Source: a virus
DNA length: 64,000 nucleotides
Reading direction: 5' to 3' (one strand)
Virus record (IMG/VR): IMGVR_UViG_3300043392_000054
Location: 62,001-126,000 of that record
Shown: piece after piece, positions 43,433 to 51,391 of the stretch
Position numbering within the stretch: the stretch's first letter is position 1
Layout: each line of letters begins with the position of its first letter
Translations under genes and position numbers: made by a program
The notes under the pieces: model-generated
What the model was told of the DNA's origin: nothing
Databases searched by the model: none
The model's input: the letters and a program-made list of their open reading frames with translations, nothing else

Positions 43433-44173
43433 ATGAAAATAGTTACAATCTCAGATACACATAATTCTCATTATGCTTTACGCGGAGAATTTGAATTACC
43501 AGATGGAGACTTATTAATCCATGCTGGTGATTTTACTATGTATGGTTATAAGCATGAAGTAGAAAGCTTTTTTTCATTCTTAAAAAAACAAGTTCATAAA
43601 TATAAATACGGGATTGTGTTTATTGCAGGCAATCATGACCGTTCATTTGACCCTAAATATTTTAAGGAATATGAAGACCATGACCTATTTTCAAAACATA
43701 TAGAGCCAGATAAACCTTATTGGTTACAGAATTTAATAAAAGGACTTCCAGATAATATACATTATTTAGAGAATTCATCTATTGAAATTAATGGTGTTAA
43801 TATTTGGGGCTCTCCTATTACACCTTGGTTTTTTGGAGACCGTTGGGCTTTTAATTCGCATCGCCATGAAATTGAAAAGTATTGGGAAACTATACCGAAT
43901 AACACTGATATAATAGTAACTCATGGTCCTTGTTTTGGTAAATTAGACCGAGTTAAAGATGGTCTTAATGTTGGTTGTGAAGCTTTGCTAGAACGAGTAG
44001 AAGAAATACAGCCAGTGTTGCATATTTCTGGCCATATTCATGAGGGTTATGGAAGTTCTAGAAATGAAACAACTGATTTTATTAATGCTAGTTTTTTAGA
44101 TGAAAGATATTTTAATAAACACACAGCTATTACATATGAAATTTACGGACCTAATTCAGACTATATAAAATAA
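43433..44173 (+). CDS. Calcineurin-like metallophosphoesterase
   Basis: 246 aa with all five motifs intact: SDTHNSH near the N-terminus, HAGDFTM, AGNHDRS, VTHGPCFG and SGHIHEGYG. These bind the two metals used to cleave phosphoesters. Substrate unknown; nucleotide second messengers or RNA ends are possible given the surrounding genes. It overlaps the next start by one base. Confidence 0.9.
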   Translation: MKIVTISDTHNSHYALRGEFELPDGDLLIHAGDFTMYGYKHEVESFFSFLKKQVHKYKYGIVFIAGNHDRSFDPKYFKEYEDHDLFSKHIEPDKPYWLQNLIKGLPDNIHYLENSSIEINGVNIWGSPITPWFFGDRWAFNSHRHEIEKYWETIPNNTDIIVTHGPCFGKLDRVKDGLNVGCEALLERVEEIQPVLHISGHIHEGYGSSRNETTDFINASFLDERYFNKHTAITYEIYGPNSDYIK

Positions 44174-44892
44174 TGAAAGATATTGCAATTTGTTTATTGG
44201 CATTTAAGGCACCAACAAGAGATATGAATGTCTTGGAAACAGAAGCCGATAATTTTTATCTTGAATCTGCAAAAAGACTAATCAAAAGAATCAATAAACA
44301 TTCGACTGCAGGTGTTTGTTTAATGACAAATATACCTTCTTATTTTCAAGATGTAGAAGTTGACATGTTAGTCGAAACTGAAGATGTTACAGCATATACT
44401 GATAAAATCAAAATATGTGAATATGCTTTATATGAATATAAAACAGCATTATATGTAGATTCTGACTGTAGATTTTTTATTGATATGATACCCGAACTAG
44501 ACTGGGAGCCTGGCTTTCATTCAGTTGGTGGTTGGTTTACTAATAATGATACAGCAGATTCTATTAAGTCTATTAGTTATTTTAAGTCAATTAGAGATTA
44601 TTGTGAATTAACAGGTCTTAATTTCGATAAAGCTCCATTGATTAATGAAAGGATGTTTGCAATTACGGGTCGTAAAGAACATAAAGCTTTTTTTGAATTG
44701 TATAAAGAATTAGCAGAAATTACAAAAGCAAATGATATGCAATTAGGTAATTATCCTATTGGCCGAGGGGAGGGTTTAGCAATGGGCCTTTCTATTCTTA
44801 ATTCTAAAATTAAATGGAATGATAAAAGTGATTCTATCATGAAATTGTATTCAACTTTAAGACATAATCCACAAAATGATGAAAATAAGTAG
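44173..44892 (+). CDS. Glycosyltransferase-like protein
   Basis: 239 aa. The layout IAICLLAFKAP, then CEYALYEYKTALYVDSDCRFF (DxD motif) is that of small GT-A-like enzymes, and the C-terminal NYPIGRGEGLAMGLSI could contribute to the acceptor site. It is coupled to the phosphoesterase gene (stop and start overlap). Acceptor unknown. Confidence 0.55.
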   Translation: MKDIAICLLAFKAPTRDMNVLETEADNFYLESAKRLIKRINKHSTAGVCLMTNIPSYFQDVEVDMLVETEDVTAYTDKIKICEYALYEYKTALYVDSDCRFFIDMIPELDWEPGFHSVGGWFTNNDTADSIKSISYFKSIRDYCELTGLNFDKAPLINERMFAITGRKEHKAFFELYKELAEITKANDMQLGNYPIGRGEGLAMGLSILNSKIKWNDKSDSIMKLYSTLRHNPQNDENK

Positions 44893-44906
44893 TCATTAAT
44901 TTTTTT

Positions 44907-44931
44907 ATTTCAAGAATTATAGTTATATTTG
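44907..44931 (+). promoter_or_regulatory. Middle-type promoter before PRPP-synthetase-like gene
   Basis: ATTTC 44907-44911, 12 nt, TATATTTG 44924-44931; next ATG at 44952. The stretch is nearly identical to the promoter at 47115 ahead of the interrupted NAMPT gene, tying the two genes to the same control. Confidence 0.75.
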
Positions 44932-44951
44932 CTTATCAAACAAAATAAAAG

Positions 44952-45800
44952 ATGATAAAATTAGACTTAGTAAACGCAGAAAAATCCGAGATTAAATATA
45001 AAATTAGTCAATTTCCGGATGGACAACAAACTATCGACCTAACGGAATGGAGCGCAATTGAGAGATATACTGACGTAATTCGTATTCATACACGCTTAAG
45101 TTCGTTTAAAGACGTTGAACTTTTAATTTGTGCAACACAAGCACTTCGTAATTTCACAGACCGTCCTATTACCCTATATGCACCTTATTTTTTAGGTTCA
45201 CGTTCAGACCGTAGATTTCAAAAAGGCGGAGTTAATTACTTAAAGCAGGTGATTTGTCCAATTATTAACTCATTGAATTTCGCAGAGGTTGCAGTATTAG
45301 ACCCACATTCAGACGTATTAGAAGCATGTTTAAATAATTATATAAAAGTTCCTAATCATATTATGGTTAAACATGCTCTAAAGGATATTAACGTAGATAA
45401 AAGTCAAATTTGTCTAGTAAGTCCTGATGCTGGAGCCTATAAGAAAATCTTTGATGTTGCAAAAGAATTTGGCATTGAGAAAATTATCACCGCTAATAAA
45501 GTACGTGACATGAAAACCGGAGAGATTCTTCAAACAGAAATTCCAACCCTGGACCAACACAATGATATTAAATATATTGTCATTGACGATATTTGTGATG
45601 GCGGCAGAACTTTTGTAGAATTAGCAAATGCAATCAAATGGGGTAGACCGAGCGCTCAAATTTATTTAGTCGTAACTCATGGCATTTTTAGTGCTGGATA
45701 TACTAAACTAGAAGAGTGTTTTGAAAGCATTTATACCACCAATTCTTACAAAGACATTGAAGGTGCTTCCGATAAAGTAAAACAATTTAATGTATTTTAA
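44952..45800 (+). CDS. prs: Ribose-phosphate pyrophosphokinase-like (PRPP synthetase or ADPR-pyrophosphate synthetase)
   Basis: 282 aa. The family plan is clear: YLAPYFLGSRSDRRF-like ATP segment (LYAPYFLGSRSDRRF), DPHSDV, VSPDAGAYKK for the metal/ribose-phosphate region and YIVIDDICDGGRTFVELA, the pyrophosphate loop. Compared with bacterial PRPP synthetases (about 315 aa) it is shorter and the loop reads DDICDGG instead of DDMIDTAG. In phages, a Prs-like and an NAMPT-like gene together form NARP1, which makes ADPR-PP and joins it to nicotinamide, restoring NAD+. Classical PRPP supply to NAMPT is the alternative. Confidence 0.85.
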   Translation: MIKLDLVNAEKSEIKYKISQFPDGQQTIDLTEWSAIERYTDVIRIHTRLSSFKDVELLICATQALRNFTDRPITLYAPYFLGSRSDRRFQKGGVNYLKQVICPIINSLNFAEVAVLDPHSDVLEACLNNYIKVPNHIMVKHALKDINVDKSQICLVSPDAGAYKKIFDVAKEFGIEKIITANKVRDMKTGEILQTEIPTLDQHNDIKYIVIDDICDGGRTFVELANAIKWGRPSAQIYLVVTHGIFSAGYTKLEECFESIYTTNSYKDIEGASDKVKQFNVF

Positions 45801-45817
45801 TATAAAATATAAAAACA

Positions 45818-46117
45818 ATGAGACGAACTGGTAAAACAACAAGAATTGCAAATTATGCAATTGACCAACTTCTAAGTTGTGGCAATGTAGTAGTTGCAGA
45901 CCACTCTGCGTTTGAAACGAATTATCCAGCCCATCCACAAGAACATTTAATTAATATGGTACTTGAAATTTGGGATAAATGTTACGCTAAAATATCACCA
46001 AATATTGAAGTAGATGTTAAAATGCATGCACTTCGGGATTTTGATAAATTTATAAGAGTTATTCATTTTAGTTTAAAACATAAAGAACCAATTACTGGCT
46101 CAGAACCTACGTTATGA
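45818..46117 (+). CDS. Small protein with P-loop-like start
   Basis: 99 aa. RRTGKTTRIANYAIDQLL looks like a minimal Walker A and its helix, followed by a strand VVVADH, but the remainder is too short for a normal NTPase. It overlaps the next ATG by 4 nt. It may be a regulator or a remnant. Confidence 0.55.
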   Translation: MRRTGKTTRIANYAIDQLLSCGNVVVADHSAFETNYPAHPQEHLINMVLEIWDKCYAKISPNIEVDVKMHALRDFDKFIRVIHFSLKHKEPITGSEPTL

Positions 46118-46635
46118 AATCAATAGAAATTAGTGATGAAATGTATGATAAGCTCATTACACTTGCAACGGAAATGACAACGCAAGACCCAAGAGCTACG
46201 AGAATGCCATATCTTTTTCAAATCAGAGATTGGAAACGTGTTTATGATTGGGATTTAAATGGAAATACAACATGTTGGGTAGATACCAATGGTGATTTTT
46301 GTGTTGTAGAAACTTTAGAAGATTTAAAAGATTATTTAGAAAGATATGGCATTATTCCACCTGAAAATCTAGAAGAATTATGGGAAGATAGTTATAATAT
46401 GCAAGATTGGATTGAAGAGAACTGTGAAGATTTACAAGAATGTTCATATTCAATGGAACCAGTTTATATAAATTCATTCTTAACAGCGAAGGCAGCGCAA
46501 GCACATTTAGATTTAAATGATTATCATTATCATAAAGACGCTGATGTCTATTTGAATCATGCTTGGAGAAATCCAGAAGCAGAATTAGTTTCAGAATTTT
46601 TATGTAGTTTAGTTAATAAAAAAATGCACACTTAA
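46114..46635 (+). CDS. Unknown acidic protein
   Basis: 173 aa, acidic, with WDLNGNTTCWVDTNGDFCVVETLEDLKDYLERYG and a C-terminal segment FLTAKAAQAHLDLNDYHY followed by HAWRNPEAELVSEFL. I recall similar uncharacterised proteins in phages and bacteria. Encoded in the NAD-related transcript. Function unknown. Confidence 0.6.
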   Translation: MKSIEISDEMYDKLITLATEMTTQDPRATRMPYLFQIRDWKRVYDWDLNGNTTCWVDTNGDFCVVETLEDLKDYLERYGIIPPENLEELWEDSYNMQDWIEENCEDLQECSYSMEPVYINSFLTAKAAQAHLDLNDYHYHKDADVYLNHAWRNPEAELVSEFLCSLVNKKMHT

Positions 46636-46649
46636 AAAAATAAAAAAAG

Positions 46650-46925
46650 ATGGCAATAGGACCAGAACAATTACGTGAAAATTTCATGAAAGAAGTTAAT
46701 GAGTTTGAAGAAATAATAGATTCAAAATTGTTAAAATCTAAATTACAAGGTAAAATCATGATTGATGCTCCAAATGGAATGACAGCATCGCACTTTATAA
46801 TTTTAAAGGACAGATATTTAAAGGCAGGTTGGGATGTGGTTAAACAAGAATTTGGAAACCAGAGAGACCCATGTAATTTAATTGTATTTGGACTAAACTT
46901 TTTCGAGGAAAATGGCACACGCTAA
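46650..46925 (+). CDS. Unknown small protein
   Basis: 91 aa, helical start (EQLRENFMKEVNEFEEIIDSKLLKSKL) followed by an alpha/beta segment (MTASHFIILKDRYLKAGWDVVKQ). It overlaps the next gene by 14 nt. No family recognised. Confidence 0.6.
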   Translation: MAIGPEQLRENFMKEVNEFEEIIDSKLLKSKLQGKIMIDAPNGMTASHFIILKDRYLKAGWDVVKQEFGNQRDPCNLIVFGLNFFEENGTR

Positions 46926-47100
46926 ACTTCACATGATTTGTGGCAACTGTGGTCAAAATGACATGTTTGACTATCACATTTCTACGGAAATCGATGATGA
47001 CACTGATGAGGAATATCAAGTAGTTTATATCGGTTGCAATAACTGTAATACCCTACACGTCTTAGATGATAACGCAGAATTAATTAAAGAAAATAATTAG
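46912..47100 (+). CDS. Small zinc-ribbon protein
   Basis: 62 aa with two CxxC knuckles (CGNCGQND and CNNCNTLH) separated by an acidic strand region, a rubredoxin-like zinc ribbon. Last gene of the transcript before the NAMPT promoter. Confidence 0.65.
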   Translation: MAHAKLHMICGNCGQNDMFDYHISTEIDDDTDEEYQVVYIGCNNCNTLHVLDDNAELIKENN

Positions 47101-47114
47101 TCAAATATTTTTTT

Positions 47115-47139
47115 ATTTCAAGAATTATAGTTATATTTG
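47115..47139 (+). promoter_or_regulatory. Middle-type promoter of the original NAMPT gene
   Basis: ATTTC 47115-47119, 12 nt, TATATTTG 47132-47139. It now stands ahead of a 22-codon remnant of the NAMPT start (47161) and the inserted homing endonuclease. Confidence 0.72.
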
Positions 47140-47160
47140 CTTATCATAAAAACATAAGAT

Positions 47161-47226
47161 ATGAATCCTTTATTTTTAACAGATGGTTACATTATCAGAA
47201 GGATACAAAACCTAACAATAAATTAG
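47161..47226 (+). pseudogene. Orphaned 5' end of the NAMPT gene
   Basis: The frame starts MNPLFLTDGY, identical over these 10 residues to residues 6-15 of the NAMPT-like protein at 47990, then diverges and stops at TAG 47224-47226 after 22 codons. The shared codons differ at synonymous positions (CCT/CCA, TTA/CTT, GAT/GAC, TAC/TAT). It marks the original start of the gene, cut off by the insertion. Confidence 0.85.
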
Positions 47227-47234
47227 ATATATAA
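47226..47234 (+). promoter_or_regulatory. Late-type promoter motif of the homing endonuclease
   Basis: GATATATAA 25 nt before the endonuclease start; the only late-type motif in this accessory region apart from the non-coding RNA locus. T4 homing endonucleases also often carry late promoters. Confidence 0.55.
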
Positions 47235-47250
47235 ATAAAAACAAATCTTT

Positions 47251-47988
47251 ATGAATTTTTATATTTATAAAATTACTAATTTGATTAATGATAAGATTTA
47301 TATTGGTAAAAGAAAAACTAATAAACTTATCGCAGAAGACGATTATTTTGGTTCTGGCGTGTTAATATTGAAAGCCATTGAAAAATATAAATTAGAGAAT
47401 TTTAAAAAGGAAATATTAGAAGAATGCACTGAAGAATCAATTAATGATAGAGAAATTTATTGGATTAATGTTTATAATTCAAATGACTTAAATGCTGGTT
47501 ATAACATATCTAGCGGCGGTGATGGTGGAGATTTAATATCTAATCATCCAAACCGAGAGGAAATTAGAGAAAGAATAAACAATTCTCTTAAAAATAGAGA
47601 ATTTACAGAAGAGCATAGAAAAAAATTATCAGAATCTAAACAAGGTGGTAAAAATCCAATGTATGGTACAAATCTTACTGAAGAAGAAAAAATACATTTA
47701 AGCACTTTGATAAAAGGTAGAAAAATGTCAAATCAATTTAAAGAAAATGTTTCTAAAGGTAAAAAAGGAGTTAAATTCACAGAAGAACATAAAGCTAATC
47801 TATCTAAGAATCATGCAGATTTTAAAGGTTATAAGCACTCTGAACAAAGTAAAGCAAATATGAGTGCAGCCAAAAAAGGAGCTATTTTAAATAAACCACA
47901 TGAATGTAAAAATTGTGGAAGATTTATATCAAGTATTCATAATTTAAACAAACACTATAATAAATGTATAACTATTAAAAATAAATAA
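47251..47988 (+). CDS. GIY-YIG homing endonuclease
   Basis: 245 aa. The N-terminal catalytic domain has YIYKITNLINDKIYIGK (the GIY-YIG module, 4-20) and the later DREIYWINVYNS containing the metal-binding Glu. The middle has repeated NUMOD3-like DNA-binding motifs (EFTEEHRKKLSESKQGGKNPMYG; FTEEHKANLSKNH; HSEQSKANMSAAKKG). A C-terminal zinc finger (CKNCG...HNLNKHYNKC) completes the DNA-binding part. It is inserted at codon 10 of the NAMPT gene and carries a recoded copy of that gene's start at its 3' flank. Not inside a recognisable intron. Confidence 0.93.
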   Translation: MNFYIYKITNLINDKIYIGKRKTNKLIAEDDYFGSGVLILKAIEKYKLENFKKEILEECTEESINDREIYWINVYNSNDLNAGYNISSGGDGGDLISNHPNREEIRERINNSLKNREFTEEHRKKLSESKQGGKNPMYGTNLTEEEKIHLSTLIKGRKMSNQFKENVSKGKKGVKFTEEHKANLSKNHADFKGYKHSEQSKANMSAAKKGAILNKPHECKNCGRFISSIHNLNKHYNKCITIKNK

Positions 47989-47989
47989 A

Positions 47990-49516
47990 ATGAGTACAAT
48001 ATCAATGAATCCATTATTTCTTACAGACGGTTATAAATGTGGACATAGAGAACAATATCCTAAAGGAACCACTTTAGTTTATTCAAACTTCACACCTCGC
48101 AGTAACAAGTATGCTCCGAAAGGATGTGAACAGGTAGTTTCATTTGGACAGCAAATGGTTGTACAACAAATTCACGAAGCATTTCAAAATGAATTCTTTA
48201 GTAAACCAAAAGATGAAGTTTGTGGTGAAATGAAACGCGAGTTATCATTGTACTTAGGTACTGATTATGATGTATCACATTTTGAAGCTCTACACGACCT
48301 AGGTTACTTACCTATCAATGTTAAAGCAATTGAAGAGGGAACATTAGTACCAATCAAAGTACCGGTATTAACAATTTACAATACACATCCTGATTTCTAT
48401 TGGGTAACAAATTACTTAGAGACAATTATCTCTAATTTGTTATGGAAGCCAATGACGTCAGCTACAATCGCTCACACATACAGAAAAATATTGACTAAAT
48501 GGCAAGAAAAAACAGATGCTGAACGCGGATGGTTTATTGATTGGCAAGGACATGACTTCTCAATGCGTGGTATGGATTCAGTTGACGCTGTTATTAGCTC
48601 AGGATTAGGTCACTTAACATCATTTAGTGGAACTGATTCATTACCTACATTGTATGGTGCTAGAAAATACTATGGAGAAACTGGATTTGTAGGTGGTAGT
48701 GTTAATGCAACTGAGCATAGTGTAATGTGCGCTGGTGGTTCTGACGATGAGGTAGGTACATTCAGACGTTTAATTGAAACATATCCAACCGGTATTTTAT
48801 CAATTGTATCAGATACATGGGACTTATGGAAAGTTTGCACTGAGCACGTAGCTACTCTTAAAGAAGAGATTTTAGCACGTGATGGTAAATTGGTTATTCG
48901 TCCTGATTCAGGCGACCCTGTAGATATTCTATGTGGAGAACCAATTATATCTCGTGATTATAGAGATGTTGTTGAAAACGCACAATTAGATTTAACACAT
49001 CCGAAATATAAAGGAGTTATCGAATTACTTTGGGATGTATTTGGTGGAACAATCAACGAACAAGGTTACAAAGTATTAGATTCTCATATTGGAGCCATTT
49101 ATGGTGACTCAATTACAATCGACAGGGCCGATGAAATTTGTAAGCGATTAGAAGCAAAAGGTTTCGCATCTACAAACGTTGTATTAGGTATTGGTTCATT
49201 CACATATCAATTTAATACTCGTGACACATTTGGTTTCGCAATGAAAGCAACCTATGTTGAGGTAAATAAACCTAAATTTAATGGTGATTTTAATCCTGAA
49301 GGTAGAGAAATCTTCAAAGACCCAATCACAGATGATGGAACTAAAAAATCAGCAACTGGGTTATTATTTGTCGGGAGAAATGATAATCTGGACATTGCTT
49401 TATATGATAGAGTAGATTGGTTATCTGAAAGTATGGGATTACTTCAACCCATTTACAAAGATGGTGAATTCTATAACGAAACAACATTAACTCAAATTCG
49501 TGAACGCTTAAAGTAA
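47990..49516 (+). CDS. nadV: Nicotinamide phosphoribosyltransferase-like (NAMPT/NadV or Namat)
   Basis: 508 aa. The start MNPLFLTDGYKCGHREQYP, the central SFSGTDSLPTLYGARKYYGE with NATEHSVM (catalytic His), SIVSDTWDLWKV and VIRPDSGDPVDIL are hallmark NAMPT segments. The enzyme joins nicotinamide to a pyrophosphorylated ribose. With the Prs-like gene at 44952 it fits either NAD salvage or the NARP1 pathway. ATG 47990 adds MSTIS; ATG 48005 matches the ancestral start preserved in the orphan copy. Expression now depends on transcripts through the inserted endonuclease. Confidence 0.93.
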   Translation: MSTISMNPLFLTDGYKCGHREQYPKGTTLVYSNFTPRSNKYAPKGCEQVVSFGQQMVVQQIHEAFQNEFFSKPKDEVCGEMKRELSLYLGTDYDVSHFEALHDLGYLPINVKAIEEGTLVPIKVPVLTIYNTHPDFYWVTNYLETIISNLLWKPMTSATIAHTYRKILTKWQEKTDAERGWFIDWQGHDFSMRGMDSVDAVISSGLGHLTSFSGTDSLPTLYGARKYYGETGFVGGSVNATEHSVMCAGGSDDEVGTFRRLIETYPTGILSIVSDTWDLWKVCTEHVATLKEEILARDGKLVIRPDSGDPVDILCGEPIISRDYRDVVENAQLDLTHPKYKGVIELLWDVFGGTINEQGYKVLDSHIGAIYGDSITIDRADEICKRLEAKGFASTNVVLGIGSFTYQFNTRDTFGFAMKATYVEVNKPKFNGDFNPEGREIFKDPITDDGTKKSATGLLFVGRNDNLDIALYDRVDWLSESMGLLQPIYKDGEFYNETTLTQIRERLK

Positions 49517-49522
49517 GCATAA

Positions 49523-50161
49523 ATGAAAGTAATATTCCTAGATATAGACGGGGTGATGAATTCCAGGGTCTTTTATGAACAGAGACATCGCCAGAGATGG
49601 AGAAAACCAATCACTTGGTGGTGGGATTTAAAGAGCCTATTTAGAAAAATATTTGGAATCAAATCCAACGGAGTTTCTATGGCAGATTATAAAACGCCTA
49701 GAGACTTTTACACCTTTGATTATCAATTTGAAAGATTGGCAGAGGAAACTTGCCCTCAAAAGTGGAGATGGTTAAGTAGATGGTGTAATGAAACCGGCAC
49801 AAAGATTTGTATCTCATCGGTTTGGAAAAATCATTTTGCTGAGAACGTTTACGTATCAGCTCCTGAACGATGGGAAAAGGCCCTGGTAAGACTTGGCTTC
49901 AAGTCCGGAACCTATGTAGGAATTACAGGTGAGAGAAGAACCTTAAGAGGTGAAGAGATTCAAGAGTGGTTGGATGTGCATCCTGAAGTCGAAGACTATG
50001 CAATCCTAGATGATGATTCAGATATGCTGACAGAACAATTTGCAAAGTTTTATCATTCAGACCCTTGGTTCGGCCTAACGCCGAACCACTTATATAGAAT
50101 TGAAAGACAATTTAGCAAACTAAACAATTACGAACATCTTAATATAACCAGAAAAAAATGA
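49523..50161 (+). CDS. HAD-family phosphatase-like protein (SAK-type HAD)
   Basis: 212 aa. FLDIDGVMN carries the DxD nucleophile pair, CISSVWK the Thr/Ser motif II and ILDDDSDM the acidic motif IV. It resembles the HAD domain of Swiss Army Knife RNA-repair proteins. An insertion of about 60 residues follows motif I. Overlaps the next HAD gene by 4 nt. A 3'-phosphatase role in RNA repair is plausible from the ligases and kinase nearby. Confidence 0.78.
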   Translation: MKVIFLDIDGVMNSRVFYEQRHRQRWRKPITWWWDLKSLFRKIFGIKSNGVSMADYKTPRDFYTFDYQFERLAEETCPQKWRWLSRWCNETGTKICISSVWKNHFAENVYVSAPERWEKALVRLGFKSGTYVGITGERRTLRGEEIQEWLDVHPEVEDYAILDDDSDMLTEQFAKFYHSDPWFGLTPNHLYRIERQFSKLNNYEHLNITRKK

Positions 50162-50754
50162 AAGTAATATTTTTAGACCACGATGGTGTGATTTGCCTCT
50201 CTAGCGAATGGGGCACTCGTCACAAGAAGCAGGAGGCCGCACGTAGAAAATTGAGTCAATCAGTCATGGCATTACCAGTTCTGGCTAGATACGATGACTT
50301 TAATAAGGAGGCGATTCAGGTCCTGAACGAGATTCTGGAAGAGACCGGAGCTGAGATCGTAGTTAGCTCAGATTGGAAGCGATGGGCGGATGTCGAGGAG
50401 ATGGGAGAATACTACTTATCACAGGGCATTATTAAGAAGCCGATTGACTTTACACCTTACTGTTCAGATTTACAGCGAGAGGGTAGAATTCCAGACTATG
50501 ATAATTTCAAGTGGAATCGAAGTGAAGATTTAGAACAAGAGAGACACTTTGAAATCTTAGACTGGTTAAGCCGACATCCGGAGGTGACTCATTGGGTTGC
50601 GGTCGATGACTTACACATGGGCATTCATGTTGAGAATAGCAGTTACGGACCGTTTGACAGGGACTGGGGTCTTCAAAACTTTGTCTGGACACCTCAAAAT
50701 AATGAAGGCATCAAACAACCCGGAGTAAAAGAAAAAATATTGAATTTTTTATAA
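50158..50754 (+). CDS. HAD-family phosphatase-like protein
   Basis: 198 aa. FLDHDGVIC (DxD), VVSSDWKRW (motif II) and WVAVDDLHMG (motif IV) are intact. It is a paralogue of the preceding gene and of the one at 52210. The region is less AT-rich than its neighbours (many GAG, CTG, CGA codons), which may indicate a different origin. Terminator and promoter follow immediately. Confidence 0.75.
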   Translation: MKVIFLDHDGVICLSSEWGTRHKKQEAARRKLSQSVMALPVLARYDDFNKEAIQVLNEILEETGAEIVVSSDWKRWADVEEMGEYYLSQGIIKKPIDFTPYCSDLQREGRIPDYDNFKWNRSEDLEQERHFEILDWLSRHPEVTHWVAVDDLHMGIHVENSSYGPFDRDWGLQNFVWTPQNNEGIKQPGVKEKILNFL

Positions 50755-50761
50755 AATAATT

Positions 50762-50792
50762 AGCCCGAATATTTTTTTATTTGGGCTTTTTT
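50762..50792 (+). terminator. Terminator merged with the next promoter
   Basis: AGCCCGAATA (50762-50771) pairs with TATTTGGGCT (50778-50787) with one G-T pair, then TTTTTT. The 3' arm doubles as the ATTTG box of the next promoter. Confidence 0.9.
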
Positions 50793-50803
50793 AGTTATAT
50801 TTA
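50779..50803 (+). promoter_or_regulatory. Middle-type promoter embedded in terminator
   Basis: ATTTG 50779-50783, 12 nt, TATATTTA 50796-50803; next plausible start ATG 50826. Confidence 0.65.
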
Positions 50804-50825
50804 CAGTATACTAATAAACAAAGTT

Positions 50826-51083
50826 ATGGAATTTTATCTTGGATTCGAACAAACACCAAAACGTAAATACGTTAAACGCGAAAAGTTAATTAAAGGTTCA
50901 CCTAAATACAAATTAATCAAAGAATATCCCGGTTCTAAACCATTGGGTACAATATTTGTACATGTTGAAGGTCATTTATGTTATGGAACGGAATATACAC
51001 CCGGTTTATATGAATACAATACAATGTGGGAACCTGAGTATTTTGCAAATTGGGTAGGTGAATATTATAAAATAATTAAATAA
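50826..51083 (+). CDS. Unknown small protein
   Basis: 85 aa from ATG 50826 (MEFYLGFEQTPKRKYVKREK). The longer frame from 50781 would start upstream of the promoter element and is rejected. Tyr-rich with a Gly/Thr segment KPLGTIFVHVEGHLCYG. No family recognised. Confidence 0.6.
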   Translation: MEFYLGFEQTPKRKYVKREKLIKGSPKYKLIKEYPGSKPLGTIFVHVEGHLCYGTEYTPGLYEYNTMWEPEYFANWVGEYYKIIK

Positions 51084-51090
51084 TAAAGTC

Positions 51091-51264
51091 ATGATAGAAT
51101 ACTTTGAATACTACCAATTACATTTAACAGACGGAAAAATTATTACAGGTCTAACTGAAGAGGAAGCCAAAATTCGTAGAGAATCTGGTTTATCTCCTGA
51201 AGAATTTCTAGTAGGACCTTATACTGGAATGAGAAATAAAGAAGATGAAAAAGAACAAGCCTAA
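51091..51264 (+). CDS. Small acidic protein
   Basis: 57 aa (MIEYFEYYQLHLTDG... EDEKEQA), 7 nt after the preceding stop and overlapping the next gene by 20 nt. The codon use matches its neighbours. Function unknown. Confidence 0.55.
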   Translation: MIEYFEYYQLHLTDGKIITGLTEEEAKIRRESGLSPEEFLVGPYTGMRNKEDEKEQA

Positions 51265-51391
51265 TCCAAAATTAAATGGCCTTACTGACCGACACGTTGC
51301 GCAAATCATTAGACGTAAGATGATTCAAAAAGACCACGGCGATAAGAACAAGTATAATAGAAAAGACAAATCATGGAAAAAACAGCAATGA
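51245..51391 (+). CDS. Small very basic protein
   Basis: 48 aa (MKKNKPNPKLNGLTDRHV..., ending KSWKKQQ), nested between and overlapping both neighbours (20 nt and 19 nt). About one third Lys/Arg; it could bind nucleic acid. Function unknown. Confidence 0.5.
   Translation: MKKNKPNPKLNGLTDRHVAQIIRRKMIQKDHGDKNKYNRKDKSWKKQQ

Noticed and set aside
45818-46117. Full ATPase or kinase
   Set aside because: Only a Walker A-like start in 99 aa; Walker B and the rest of the fold are missing, so no enzymatic function is claimed.
47251-47988. Intron-encoded endonuclease with splicing
   Set aside because: The downstream NAMPT gene has its own complete start, and the upstream remnant ends in a stop without an intron core, so splicing is not needed.
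50781-50825. Longer start (MGFFSYIYSILINK) for the 50826 gene
   Set aside because: The extra codons coincide with the terminator tail and promoter element, so they would not be transcribed from it.
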